From the NCBI RefSeq assembly GCF_003576455.2, contig NZ_CP032869.1, positions 2,294,001 to 2,358,000 on the forward strand: a DNA stretch of 64,000 bases, written 5' to 3'. Below are positions 35,053 to 43,790 of the stretch, piece by piece. The first letter of the stretch is position 1, and every line of letters begins with the position of its first letter. Source of the DNA: Mucilaginibacter celer (GTDB lineage: Bacteria; Bacteroidota; Bacteroidia; Sphingobacteriales; Sphingobacteriaceae). Under the pieces are notes generated by a model. It did no database searches. It was given only the letters and a program-made list of their open reading frames with translations, and was not told the origin of the DNA. Both the position numbers and the translations under genes were made by a program.

Positions 35053-35780
35053 TTTTAGGCACGCAAAGACGCAGCGACGCAAAGGTTTTAAGAATAGATA
35101 GTTTGAGATTTTTAAGGACGCAAAGAAGCTAAGGACGCCAAGATTTTTTGTGGTTGGTGGGTGAGTTTTAGGCGCGCAAAGACACCAGGACGCAAAGGTT
35201 TTAAGAATAGATAGTTTGAGATTTTTAAGGACGCGAAGAAGCTAAGGACGCTAAGATTTTTTGTGGTTGGTGGGTGAGTTTTGGGCACGCCAGGACGCAA
35301 AGGTTTTAAGAATAGATAGTTTGAGATTTTTAAGGACGCAAAGAAGCAAAGGACGCCAAGATTTTTTATGGTTGGTGGGTGAGTTTTAGGCGCGCAAAGA
35401 CGCCAGGACGCAAAGGTTTTAAGAATAGATAGTTTGAGATTTTTAAGGACGCGAAGAAGCTAAGGACGCCAAGATTTTTTGTGGTTGGTGGGTGAGTTTG
35501 GGCGCGCAGAGACGCCAGGACGCAAAGGTTTTAAGAATAGATAGTTTGAGATTTTTAAGGAGGCAAAGAAGCTAAGGACGCTAAGGTTTTTTGTGGTTGG
35601 TGGGTGAGTTTGGGCACGCAAAGACGCCAGGACGCAAAGATTTTAAGAATAAATAGTTTAAGAATATTTAAGAGCGCAAAGAGGCTAAGGACGCCAAGGT
35701 TCTTTGTGGATGGTGGGTGAGTTTTGAGTTCGCAAAAAAGCCAAGATTTTTAAGGTAAATAGTTTGAGATTTAAGTACCT
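35053..35780 (+). repeat. Tandem array B, 112-113 bp dimeric repeats, upstream of the GxxExxY gene
   Basis: The marker agaatagata recurs at 35091, 35204, 35309, 35422, 35534 and 35646: periods 113, 105, 113, 112 and 112 bp; the 105-bp unit has lost about 8 bp near 35287. Each unit is two diverged ~56-bp monomers, one with gcaaagacgccaggacgcaa and ttttaagaatagatag, one with gcaaagaagctaaggacgcc and ttttttgtggttggtgggtg. It fills the whole 750-bp gap from mgtE to the gene. Same family as array A and, inverted, array C. Confidence 0.92.
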
Positions 35781-36066
35781 AAAGATTTTTTTATGGACGA
35801 AAATGAAATTTCAAAAATAATAGTACATGCGGCCTACGAGATTCATACGAAATTGGGGCCGGGACTATTAGAATCTGTTTATGAGGAAATTTTATATTTT
35901 GAGCTAACAAGCAAGGGCTTAAAAGCAGAACGACAAAAAGCCATAGACGTACTTTGGAAAGGAATTAAAATGGAAGTTGGTTTCCGCGCCGATTTAATAG
36001 TTGAAAACAAAGTTATCATCGAGATAAAATCAGTTTCAGAAATATTACCGGTTCATCCCAAACAGG

Positions 36067-36073
36067 TATTAAC
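36067..36073. repeat. Left target-site duplication TATTAAC
   Basis: TATTAAC immediately before the left IS end, identical to 37320-37326. Confidence 0.9.
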
Positions 36074-36109
36074 TGTAATAGCCACTATTTGATCTGACAG
36101 TTGTGTGTT

Positions 36110-37255
36110 TTATAAGTTGTCAGATTGAATTTGTGAATATAGTTTTTTCTCGTGTAAATGCATCGACTCAGATTCTTCAGAGCCCTTTTTGTGAGGGCTC
36201 TGAAGAATCTGGTCATCGGCGAGCCTCTCCAATAACTTTTCCTGTGCCATTGGTATACTGTCGATGAGCGTTTGCATGGGCGTTTTACCAAAGCAGTATT
36301 TCCCGCTGTGTGTCCGTTCATTATTATAATTGTACATCCATCTGTCCAGATCTGCCTGGAGTTCAGCTATGCTGCGATAGATCTTTTTTCGAAAAGCGAT
36401 AGCATAGAACTCATCCTGGATAGTGCGGTGGAAGCGCTCACAGATTCCATTGGTTTGAGGGCTTTTAGCCTTTGTTTTGGTATGGTCTATATCTTCTATA
36501 GCCAGGTACAACTGGAATTCGTGCTGCTCTCTTGACCCGCAATATTCTGTACCTCTATCGGTGAGTATTCTTAATAAGCGCAGGTCATGATGCTCATAAA
36601 ACGGCACCACTTTATCATTGAGCATCTCTGCCGCCACGAGTGCATTCTTGCGGTCATATAGCTTGGTAAAGGCTACTTTAGCATAAGTATCGATAAATGT
36701 TTGCTGATAAATATGGCCGACACCTTTGATGTTACCGACATAGTAAGTGTCCTGTGCACCCAGATAGCCGGGGTGATGCGTTTCTATTTCGCCATGGGCT
36801 TTCTTTTCCTCTTTAGCCTTCTCCAAAGCAATTACCTGTGCTTCGGTTAATACTAATCCTTCCTGTGCCGACTTAGCTTCCAATGCCTTTAAACGAAGCT
36901 TGAATGTTTGCAGATCGTGGCGAAGCCATATGCTCCTTACGCCTCCCGGAGATATTAATATGCCTTGCTTTTTTAGTTCATTGGATACCCGCAACTGACC
37001 TAAGGCCGGCTGGTCTATAGCCATTTCAACAACGGCTTTTTCTACATGCTCTTCTACCCGGTTCTTTAAAATCGGCTTCCGTCTGCTAATCTCTTGTAAG
37101 GCCAGTTCGCCACCTTGTTCGTAAAGTTCCTTGAACCTGTAGAAACTATCACGGGAATAGCCCATCACTTTACAGGCCTGTGATACGTTACCTAAATGCT
37201 GGGCAAGCTCCAATATGCCCATCTTGTTTTTGATGATCTTTGCTTGGGTTGTCAT
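36110..37255 (-). CDS. IS481-family transposase
   Basis: 381 residues, intact. N-terminal helix-turn-helix ([25 protein letters not shown]), then the rve-type DDE core with Asp169 (GAQDTYYVG), Asp233 ([10 protein letters not shown]) and Glu273 (NGICERF), and the family ending [25 protein letters not shown]. The last ~30 codons include an 18-bp perfect hairpin (36169-36211). Start ATG 37255 lies 64 bp inside the right end. Confidence 0.95.
   Translation of the reverse strand: MTTQAKIIKNKMGILELAQHLGNVSQACKVMGYSRDSFYRFKELYEQGGELALQEISRRKPILKNRVEEHVEKAVVEMAIDQPALGQLRVSNELKKQGILISPGGVRSIWLRHDLQTFKLRLKALEAKSAQEGLVLTEAQVIALEKAKEEKKAHGEIETHHPGYLGAQDTYYVGNIKGVGHIYQQTFIDTYAKVAFTKLYDRKNALVAAEMLNDKVVPFYEHHDLRLLRILTDRGTEYCGSREQHEFQLYLAIEDIDHTKTKAKSPQTNGICERFHRTIQDEFYAIAFRKKIYRSIAELQADLDRWMYNYNNERTHSGKYCFGKTPMQTLIDSIPMAQEKLLERLADDQILQSPHKKGSEESESMHLHEKKLYSQIQSDNL
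36169..36211. terminator. 18-bp perfect hairpin inside the 3' end of the transposase gene
   Basis: cagattcttcagagccct (36169-36186) pairs exactly with agggctctgaagaatctg (36194-36211) around a 7-nt loop. Only a short T stretch follows, so it may act as a terminator or as a block to transcription entering from outside the IS; either is inference. Confidence 0.5.
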
Positions 37256-37319
37256 AATGCTAATCTCTGTTACGTGCGTTAATTAATCGTAACTGTCAGA
37301 TTAAATTGTGACTATCTCA

Positions 37320-37326
37320 TATTAAC
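37320..37326. repeat. Right target-site duplication TATTAAC
   Basis: Identical to 36067-36073, immediately after the right IS end. Confidence 0.9.
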
Positions 37327-37423
37327 CTATCTAAAATTATCCGGCTGTAAACTTGGCCTTCTAATCAATTTCAACGATAAATTAATCAAATCAGGAATTA
37401 CCAGAATAGTAAACAATCTATAG

Positions 37424-37970
37424 CAGCGCACCCCTCTAAACAAAAACATTGCGTCTTAGCTCTCTTAGCGAACTTAAAACTCGCCAACAACCACAAGAAA
37501 ATCTTAGCGTCATTGCGCCTCTGCGCGCCTAAAACTCACCAACCAACCACAAGAAACTTAGCGTCCTTAGCCTCTTTGCGACCTTAAAACTCGCCAACCA
37601 ACAACAAAAAAATCTTTGCGCCCTTGCGCCTTTGCGCGACTAAAACCCACCAACCAGCCACAAAAAACTTAGCGTCCTTAGCCTTTTTGCGACCTTAAAA
37701 CTCACCAACCAACCACAAGAAAATCTTAGCTTCATTGCGCCTCTGCGCGCCTAAAACTCACCCACCAACCACAAAAAAATCTTAGCGCCCTTGCGCCTTT
37801 GCGCGCCCAAACTCACAACCCCACCAAACAAAATCAAAACGAAACCCATTGCCTCTTAACACCTTCCACACATTAACCAACCAAAAATGTTATATTTATA
37901 AATAATCTTTGATATTTGCTTTTTCGCAATTACTAAATAACACTATTGGGAAGAATTTAATCTGAAACTA
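37424..37970. other. Intergenic region, 547 bp, between GxxExxY remnant and bioB
   Basis: Bases 37437-37815 are array C. The remaining ~150 bp before bioB are AT-rich and should hold the bioB promoter (for example tatttgctttttcgc near 37912); no certain boxes and no BirA-type operator were recognised. Confidence 0.7.
37437..37815 (-). repeat. Tandem array C, ~55-bp monomers, inverted relative to arrays A and B
   Basis: The phase mark aaaact recurs at 37476, 37531, 37586, 37642, 37697, 37753 and about 37808: spacings of 55-56 bp. On the complement it reads like array B: gtgagttttaggcgcgcaga, gctaagatttt and ttgtggttggttgg. Two monomer types alternate (ttaaggtcgcaaagaggcta and taggcgcgcagaggcgcaat), a ~111-bp dimer. 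It begins 14 bp after the restored GxxExxY stop codon. Confidence 0.9.
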
Positions 37971-38975
37971 ATGACTGAAGTTAGACACGACTGGACCAAA
38001 GAAGAAATAGCAGAAATATACAATACACCACTACTCGATCTTGTTTATAAAGCCGCAACCATCCACCGCGAAAACAAGGATTACTCGGAAGTGCAGATCA
38101 GCTCACTGATCTCTATCAAAACCGGTGGCTGCTCTGAAGATTGCGCGTATTGCCCTCAGGCTGCCCGCTACAACACCGGGGTAGACGTACACGCCATCAT
38201 GCCTAAAGACGAAGTAATAGCCGCTGCCGAAAAAGCTAAAGCCGGTGGTGCCTCACGTTTATGTATGGGTGCAGCCTGGCGCGAAGTACGCGATAACCGC
38301 GACTTTGATAAGGTTATTGATATGGTAAAAGCAGTGAACGAACTGGATATGGAAGTGTGCTGTACGCTGGGTATGCTTACCGAAAGCCAGGCACAACGTT
38401 TGGCCGATGCCGGTTTATATGCCTACAACCACAACCTTGATACATCCGAAGAAGATTACAAACGCATTATCACCACCCGTACCTATGATGAGCGTTTAAA
38501 AACCATCGAAAACGTACGTAAAGCAAAAATCACTGTATGCAGTGGTGGTATTATTGGCTTAGGTGAAACAGTGGCTGACAGGATCTCGATGCTTAAAACG
38601 CTTTCAAGCCTGCCTAAACACCCTGAATCAGTGCCGATTAACGCCCTGGTACCTGTAAAAGGAACCCCGCTGGCCGATCAGGCACGTGTATCTGTTTGGG
38701 ATATGGTGCGTATGGTGGCTACCACGCGTATTATTATGCCTAAAACTGTGGTTCGTTTATCAGCAGGTCGTACCGAGATGAGTACCGTTGAACAGGCTTT
38801 TTGCTTTATGGCCGGAGCCAACTCAATTTTTGCAGGTGAGAAATTGTTAACCACACCAAATCCATCGTTTGATACAGATATGGCAATGTTTGAACTGCTT
38901 GGTTTAACGCCACGTAAAGCGTTCAAAAATGGCCGACCGAATACGGTGAAAGAAGAAGCTGAAGTAGCCGGCTAA
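37971..38975 (+). CDS. bioB: Biotin synthase
   Basis: 334 residues, radical-SAM enzyme. The 4Fe-4S cluster cysteines are Cys54, Cys58 and Cys61 in GGCSEDCAYCPQ; YNHNLDTSEEDYKRI and the later RLSAGR segment (the 2Fe-2S Arg ligand) are conserved. It inserts sulfur into dethiobiotin. Stand-alone here, with its own terminator at 38996; other bio genes are not in the window. Confidence 0.96.
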   Translation: MTEVRHDWTKEEIAEIYNTPLLDLVYKAATIHRENKDYSEVQISSLISIKTGGCSEDCAYCPQAARYNTGVDVHAIMPKDEVIAAAEKAKAGGASRLCMGAAWREVRDNRDFDKVIDMVKAVNELDMEVCCTLGMLTESQAQRLADAGLYAYNHNLDTSEEDYKRIITTRTYDERLKTIENVRKAKITVCSGGIIGLGETVADRISMLKTLSSLPKHPESVPINALVPVKGTPLADQARVSVWDMVRMVATTRIIMPKTVVRLSAGRTEMSTVEQAFCFMAGANSIFAGEKLLTTPNPSFDTDMAMFELLGLTPRKAFKNGRPNTVKEEAEVAG

Positions 38976-38995
38976 TCACCTCATTTATAATAATA

Positions 38996-39032
38996 AACGA
39001 GGCTATCCTGAACAGGATAGCCTCGTTTTTTT
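38996..39032 (+). terminator. Terminator of bioB
   Basis: aacgaggctatcctg (38996-39010) pairs perfectly with caggatagcctcgtt (39013-39027) with a two-base gap, then a T run. It could also serve the convergent gene at 39050. Confidence 0.9.
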
Positions 39033-39049
39033 AATGCCTAATAAGTTCA

Positions 39050-39823
39050 TTAATTATAATCATCTGCATCCGGAGTAAGATCTCCTTTAATTGCTTTCAG
39101 CTCGCCTTTTTTTGCGTCAACATCATAGCTGTCAAAGTAAATAAAGCGGGCGTTGCCAATTGATTTGATTTTTCCGGTGTTCTCGCCCAGGTCGTCAAAG
39201 CGGTCGTACCAGCGGATCCGGGTGCTGCCAACTGATCTTAACCTGCCTGCATTGTCAAAACCATCGGCGCGGGTGTAATAAGTAAACCTTGTATCGCCAA
39301 TGGCCTTTATTTTGCCGGCCAGTTCGCGGCCGTCAAATTCATCATATCTTATTACGGGCAGGCCGCCTACTGATTTTAATTTGCCATACAGATTTTGTGC
39401 GTCAAACCTGTCGTACCATTTAATGGCGATGTCTCCTACAGATTTCAGTTTGCCCTGGTTATCTATGTCAAACCTGTCGTAATAGGTAAAACGGGTATCG
39501 CCAACCGTTTTCAGCTTGCCCTGGTTATCCATGTCAAACCGGTCGTAATAAGTGATTTGAATATTGCCGATAGATTTTACACGGCCAACATTGTCAAAGC
39601 CATCATATTGCGAGCGGTAAGTAATTCGTCGGTCGTCGCCTTTTAACGGGATCTGGCCTTTTATAAAAAGATACAGGATAACGTCGTCATTGCTGATCTC
39701 GCCGCGTGTTGGCCGTTTACCCCGGTTACTGAGCTCGGTGCGGGTGTCTGAACTGATCTGTGCCTGGCAAAATGCGCCAATGCTCAAAAGGAAGGCTATT
39801 ATTAATAAAGGTTTAGATAGCAT
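39050..39823 (-). CDS. Secreted protein built of YYDRFD-type repeats
   Basis: 257 residues, no family recognised. A signal peptide (LLIIAFLLSIGAFCQAQ, cut near residue 22) precedes about seven repeats of 20-25 residues from ~80 to 250. The unit is G+(L/I)K(S/T/A)(V/I)G followed by (T/I)xxxYYDRFD; variants are IKWYDRFD, VIRYDEFD and FIYFDSYD. The alternation suggests a short beta-hairpin solenoid or a propeller on the cell surface. The C-terminus is acidic (DLTPDADDYN). Single gene between bioB and yajQ. Confidence 0.7.
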   Translation of the reverse strand: MLSKPLLIIAFLLSIGAFCQAQISSDTRTELSNRGKRPTRGEISNDDVILYLFIKGQIPLKGDDRRITYRSQYDGFDNVGRVKSIGNIQITYYDRFDMDNQGKLKTVGDTRFTYYDRFDIDNQGKLKSVGDIAIKWYDRFDAQNLYGKLKSVGGLPVIRYDEFDGRELAGKIKAIGDTRFTYYTRADGFDNAGRLRSVGSTRIRWYDRFDDLGENTGKIKSIGNARFIYFDSYDVDAKKGELKAIKGDLTPDADDYN

Positions 39824-39949
39824 GTTGTGTTAAAATTTATCCGGCTTGTTACCGGTTTGTAGTTATATGATGCACAAACCGGCGTAAAAGTTTAAAGCTG
39901 CCTATCGCCTAAGTAATAGTATGCTGATTAACAGCCGAATATTTTTCAA

Positions 39950-39986
39950 ATAGAAAAGGACACATGTCCGATGCGTCCTTTTCTAT
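39950..39986 (-). terminator. Hairpin downstream of yajQ
   Basis: atagaaaaggac (39950-39961) pairs perfectly with gtccttttctat (39975-39986), 12 bp, on the 3' side of yajQ. The T tract after it is weak. Confidence 0.65.
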
Positions 39987-40004
39987 CGTCCGGGTTAATG
40001 TAGT

Positions 40005-40496
40005 TTAGTCGCGCATATTGATATACTGTAGTGGCTGGCCAAAATCGTCGGCGCGGCAAAGGCTGATCACGGCCTGCAGGTCATCAATTTTTTTGCCCTG
40101 AACGCGTACCTGGTCGTCCATAATAGAAGCCTGTACTTTAAGGCCGCTGTCTTTTATTTTCTTCACTATCTTTTTGGCTGCTTCTTTATCAATACCTTCC
40201 TTAATCTTTACCTCCTTACGCACCATATTGCCCGATGCGTATTGTTCTTTACCAAAATCAAGCGCTTTAGGGTCGAGGTGTTGCTTTACCATACGGCTGA
40301 TGATGCTATCCTGGATGGCTTTCAGGCGCATATCGTTTTCGGTAACTATAGTTATCGTGTTGGTTTTTTTATCAAGGTCAACTGTGCTTTTCGAATCGTT
40401 AAAATCATAACGGTTCAGAATTTCTTTTTTGGCTGTGTTGATAGCGTTATCCAGCGTTTGTCCGTCTATCTTACTTACTATATCAAAAGTTGGCAT
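40005..40496 (-). CDS. yajQ: YajQ family cyclic di-GMP/nucleotide-binding protein
   Basis: 163 residues, the exact family length. PTFDIVSKIDGQTLDNAIN at the start and QVRVQGKKIDDLQAVI near the end are the conserved ends of the two ferredoxin-like domains. Members bind nucleotides, in some species cyclic di-GMP, and affect transcription or phage growth. Single gene with its own hairpin downstream. Confidence 0.94.
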   Translation of the reverse strand: MPTFDIVSKIDGQTLDNAINTAKKEILNRYDFNDSKSTVDLDKKTNTITIVTENDMRLKAIQDSIISRMVKQHLDPKALDFGKEQYASGNMVRKEVKIKEGIDKEAAKKIVKKIKDSGLKVQASIMDDQVRVQGKKIDDLQAVISLCRADDFGQPLQYINMRD

Positions 40497-40689
40497 AAGT
40501 AGTGTGTTGTTTATAAATACTTTGCAAAGCTAAACTATTGTTAACAATAGGTGCAATATTGCAACAATTTGTTTAACTTCTGCAATAAATTACAATGAAT
40601 AAAAACTGCTGAATTGCAAAGGAGTTAATATTAAGTTAACAAATAAATAAGCAGTTTTGTAAATATGTGGCCGGAAGGCAACAATACTT

Positions 40690-42732
40690 ATGGATAAACA
40701 GGCTCCCTTAATTAACAGAGAAATAAGCTGGCTTTACTTTAACGACAGGGTTTTGCAGGAAGCTGCCGACCCAACAGTTCCGCTGATAGACAGAATCAGG
40801 TTTTTGGCCATATTTTCGTCCAATTTGGACGAATTTTACCGTGTAAGGGTAGCCACCTTAAGTCGCCTTGCTGCGCTGAACGAAAAATCGAAGGAGATTT
40901 TGGGTTATAATCCTAAAAAGATCCTCAACCAGATTAAAAACATTGTAGTAAGGCAGGAGCGTAAGTTTAACAACCTGTACGAGAATATTATTGTAAAGCA
41001 GCTTGCCGAAGAGAAGATTTTTATTTTGAACGACAAGCAGCTTAACGTAACGCGCGGTGCTTTCGTAAAGGACTATTTCAGGGAGAAGTTATTGGCTACG
41101 CTGGTGCCCATCATGCTTAATGATGCGCTGCCTTTGCCCGAGCTTAGAGACAGGGCGATTTACTTTTTTGTGAAGCTAACCACCAATAAAAAGGTAAGAT
41201 ATGCTTTGATCGAGTTTCCGGATAACCTATCAAGGTTTATTAAGTTGCCTGATACCAATAACCTGAAGTTTATTATCCTGCTGGATGATATTATCAGGTA
41301 TAGCCTTGAAGATATCTTTTTCATTTTTGAGCACGATAGTATCGAGGCTTTTTCCATACAGCTAACCCGCGATGCCGAGCTTGATCTGGATAAAGAAGTA
41401 AGCGATAAATTTATCGATTCATTATCCAAAAGTTTACAGAAACGTAAAAAGGGTAAACCCATGCGTTTGCTGTATGATTCGGATATGCCGATGGATATGC
41501 TGAAATACCTGGTTAACAAAATGGGTTTACATGGCGAGAGCCTTATACCCGGCAACAGGTATCATAACTTCAAAAATTTCATCTCGTTTCCAAACGTTGG
41601 CGGGCCTGAGCTGGAATACAGTAAGTACATACCGCTTCCGGTGGCCGATCTTTCGTTTGGCAAAAGTTTGATCGATCTTATCGCAAAAAAAGATTACCTG
41701 GTTAGCACACCATATCAATCGTACGATTATGTGATCCATTTTTTACGTGAGGCAGCTATCGATCCGAAAGTAAAAGAGATCAGCATAGCTGTGTATCGTT
41801 TGGCCGAAGATTCGAGGGTGATCCATGCCTTAATTAATGCTGCAAAAAACGGTAAAAAGGTGAATTGCCTTGTTGAGCTGCGGGCACGCTTTGATGAGCA
41901 GAACAATATTCACTGGAGCAACCGTTTGGAAGAGGAGGGGGTAAACGTACTTTACGGGATCCCCGGATATAAAGTACACTCTAAAATATGCCTCGTGAGC
42001 CGTACCGAAAAAGGAAAGCCGGCTTACTATGCCTGCCTTTCAACCGGTAACTTTAACGAAAAAACGGCACGTATTTATGCCGATCATACGCTGCTTACGG
42101 CCAACAAAAAAATCACCGACGATTTGGTGAATGTTTTCAAAGCAGTTAACAGGGGATTATTGCCTAAAGGCCTGAAAAGCCTTATTGTATCGCCAATTGA
42201 TTCGCGCCCGGCAATCTATAAGCTGATTGATAACGAGATAAAAAATGCCAAAGCCGGTAAACAGGCCTACATGATATTAAAAATGAACAGCCTTGCCGAT
42301 GAGGACATGATCAACAAGCTTTACCAGGCCAGCAATGCCGGGGTAAAGATAAAAATGATCATCCGCGGAATGTGCTGTTTAATAGCAGGGGTGAAGGGCT
42401 ACAGCGAAAACATACAGGTGATCAGTATAGTTGATAAATACCTGGAGCATGCCCGGGTACATGTTTACTGTAACGGCGGCGAGGAGTTGATTTACCTTAC
42501 CTCGGCCGATTTTATGACCCGTAATATTGATAACCGGGTGGAAGTTGGTTTCCCGATATACGACCCTAAATTACAGAAAGAGATAAGGGATATTATTGAT
42601 ATCCAACTGGCGGATAACACCAAATCTCGCGAGATCAACAGCCAGAACACCAATAAGTATCATAAAACAGATGCCCCCGAAAGCCACAGGGCGCAGATTG
42701 AAATATATAATTATCTAAAAAACAAAAAATAA
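40690..42732 (+). CDS. ppk: Polyphosphate kinase 1
   Basis: 680 residues, full PPK1: N domain (NREISWLYFNDRVLQEA), head domain, and two PLD-like C-terminal domains. The autophosphorylated histidine is about His430 in YKVHSKICLVSR; the second conserved histidine is about His587 in LEHARVHVYCNGG. It polymerises the gamma phosphate of ATP into polyphosphate at the membrane. Only 4 bp separate it from ppx, so synthesis and breakdown of polyphosphate are encoded together. Confidence 0.96.
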   Translation: MDKQAPLINREISWLYFNDRVLQEAADPTVPLIDRIRFLAIFSSNLDEFYRVRVATLSRLAALNEKSKEILGYNPKKILNQIKNIVVRQERKFNNLYENIIVKQLAEEKIFILNDKQLNVTRGAFVKDYFREKLLATLVPIMLNDALPLPELRDRAIYFFVKLTTNKKVRYALIEFPDNLSRFIKLPDTNNLKFIILLDDIIRYSLEDIFFIFEHDSIEAFSIQLTRDAELDLDKEVSDKFIDSLSKSLQKRKKGKPMRLLYDSDMPMDMLKYLVNKMGLHGESLIPGNRYHNFKNFISFPNVGGPELEYSKYIPLPVADLSFGKSLIDLIAKKDYLVSTPYQSYDYVIHFLREAAIDPKVKEISIAVYRLAEDSRVIHALINAAKNGKKVNCLVELRARFDEQNNIHWSNRLEEEGVNVLYGIPGYKVHSKICLVSRTEKGKPAYYACLSTGNFNEKTARIYADHTLLTANKKITDDLVNVFKAVNRGLLPKGLKSLIVSPIDSRPAIYKLIDNEIKNAKAGKQAYMILKMNSLADEDMINKLYQASNAGVKIKMIIRGMCCLIAGVKGYSENIQVISIVDKYLEHARVHVYCNGGEELIYLTSADFMTRNIDNRVEVGFPIYDPKLQKEIRDIIDIQLADNTKSREINSQNTNKYHKTDAPESHRAQIEIYNYLKNKK

Positions 42733-42736
42733 AACA

Positions 42737-43615
42737 TTGAGATACGCCGCCATTGATATAGGTTCGAACGCCGTGAGGCTGTTAATTGCCGACATAATTG
42801 AAAACACGGGTTCGGTTTCGTTCAAAAAAAACACTTTGATCCGTGTACCGCTGCGCCTTGGCGACGATGCTTTTATCCAGAAACATATCTCTGATAAAAA
42901 AGCTGCCGAACTGCTGAAAGCAATGCAGGCATTCCGCAATCTGATGGATGTTTATAAGGTTACCGATTACCTGGCCTACGCCACATCGGCTATGCGTGAA
43001 GCCGATAACGGCGACGAACTGGTTAAATCCATTAAAGAGCAAGCCAACCTCGACCTTGAAATTGTACACGGCTCAAAGGAAGCAAGCGTAATTTACGCCA
43101 GCCATATAGATCAAAATATCGACAAGAGCAAAAACTACCTTTATATAGATGTCGGCGGCGGCAGCACCGAGCTGTCATTGTTCTCTGCCGGCGAGATGAT
43201 TGTATCCCGTTCATTCAATATTGGTACCATCCGTATCCTCGATAACCAGGATACCGAAGAGACCTGGAATGATATGCGCGATTTTGTGCGCGATAATACC
43301 CGCAACTTTAAGCAGCTATCAGGCATAGGCACCGGCGGTAACATTAACAAATTGTTCCGTTTATCTGAAGAAAAGGAGGGCCTGCCGCTTAGCTTTGCCA
43401 AACTGAGGCAGTTGTATACGTACTTGAGTTCATTCTCGCTGAAAGACCGCATTAACGTGCTGGGCCTCAACCAGGACAGGGCCGATGTGATCATTCCTGC
43501 CTGCGAAATTTACCTTACCGTAATGAAGAATGCCAACATCAAAAACATCTACGTGCCGCGGGTAGGTATGGTTGATGGTATTATCCAAACTTTAATAGAA
43601 AAAAATCTTCAATAA
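42737..43615 (+). CDS. ppx: Ppx/GppA exopolyphosphatase
   Basis: 292 residues, TTG start at 42737 just after the ppk stop; no ATG fits the conserved N-terminus RYAAIDIGSNAVRLLIADI. YLYIDVGGGSTELSLF is the second phosphate-binding loop and GTGGNINKL the third. Short type with only the two ASKHA domains, without the HD-like domain of E. coli Ppx. It removes terminal phosphates from polyphosphate or hydrolyses pppGpp. Confidence 0.92.
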   Translation: MRYAAIDIGSNAVRLLIADIIENTGSVSFKKNTLIRVPLRLGDDAFIQKHISDKKAAELLKAMQAFRNLMDVYKVTDYLAYATSAMREADNGDELVKSIKEQANLDLEIVHGSKEASVIYASHIDQNIDKSKNYLYIDVGGGSTELSLFSAGEMIVSRSFNIGTIRILDNQDTEETWNDMRDFVRDNTRNFKQLSGIGTGGNINKLFRLSEEKEGLPLSFAKLRQLYTYLSSFSLKDRINVLGLNQDRADVIIPACEIYLTVMKNANIKNIYVPRVGMVDGIIQTLIEKNLQ

Positions 43616-43665
43616 ACAGGTTAAAATTATTTTAATAAATTGTTTAATAATTTAAAAACTGTTTG

Positions 43666-43745
43666 TACATTTGTATTGCCCTCTCAAGGGCATGTTTTTC
43701 ATAGGTAGATGTAGGGTCGGGTACAAGTTATTCGACCCTTTTTTG
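43666..43745 (+). ncRNA. Candidate small RNA or leader with terminator, upstream of ubiX
   Basis: A -7 box TACATTTG (43666-43673) is followed by a small hairpin gccctctcaagggc (about 43678-43691) and then by agggtcg (43713-43719) pairing with cgaccct (43733-43739) plus six Ts. The arrangement promoter-hairpin-terminator would give a ~65-nt transcript ending 45 bp before ubiX. It could be an independent sRNA or an attenuating leader of ubiX. The nearest -33 TTG (43640) is 23 bp away, longer than usual. Confidence 0.4.
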
Positions 43746-43790
43746 TGCCCCTGAATTTTGTGCGTTTGCAGTGTTGCTGAAGGAAAATCG

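Larger units (their letters stand above)
36074..37319 (-). mobile_element. IS481-family insertion sequence, 1246 bp, complete
   Basis: The ends are imperfect inverted repeats, about 25 of 32 positions matching: left tgtaatagccactatttgat and onward, right (complement) tgagatagtcacaatttaat and onward; both continue ctgacagtt. A 7-bp direct duplication TATTAAC flanks it. The single transposase gene is intact, so the element may still be active. It interrupts the GxxExxY gene, and the preserved downstream reading frame indicates a recent insertion. Confidence 0.92.
35793..37423 (+). pseudogene. GxxExxY protein gene, split by an IS481-family insertion
   Basis: Codons 1-94 lie at 35793-36074; the IS occupies 36074-37319. 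Reading resumes in the same frame from 37322 and stops at TAG 37421-37423. Joined across one copy of TATTAAC the product has 125 residues, the usual family length, with the C-terminus LKLSGCKLGLLINFN typical of the family. The name motif is GLLESVY (Gly24, Glu27, Tyr30). A PD-(D/E)XK-type active site is visible (FRAD, Asp67; EIK, Glu77 and Lys79). As it stands the 5' part ends five codons into the IS (99 residues). Both flanks are repeat arrays in opposite orientation. Function of the family is unknown. Confidence 0.93.

Noticed and set aside
35793..36092. 99-residue GxxExxY as a complete natural short protein
   Set aside because: Its last five codons are IS sequence; the true C-terminus lies after the IS.
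43616..43757. tRNA or known riboswitch before ubiX
   Set aside because: No cloverleaf and no pattern matching a riboswitch that I know.
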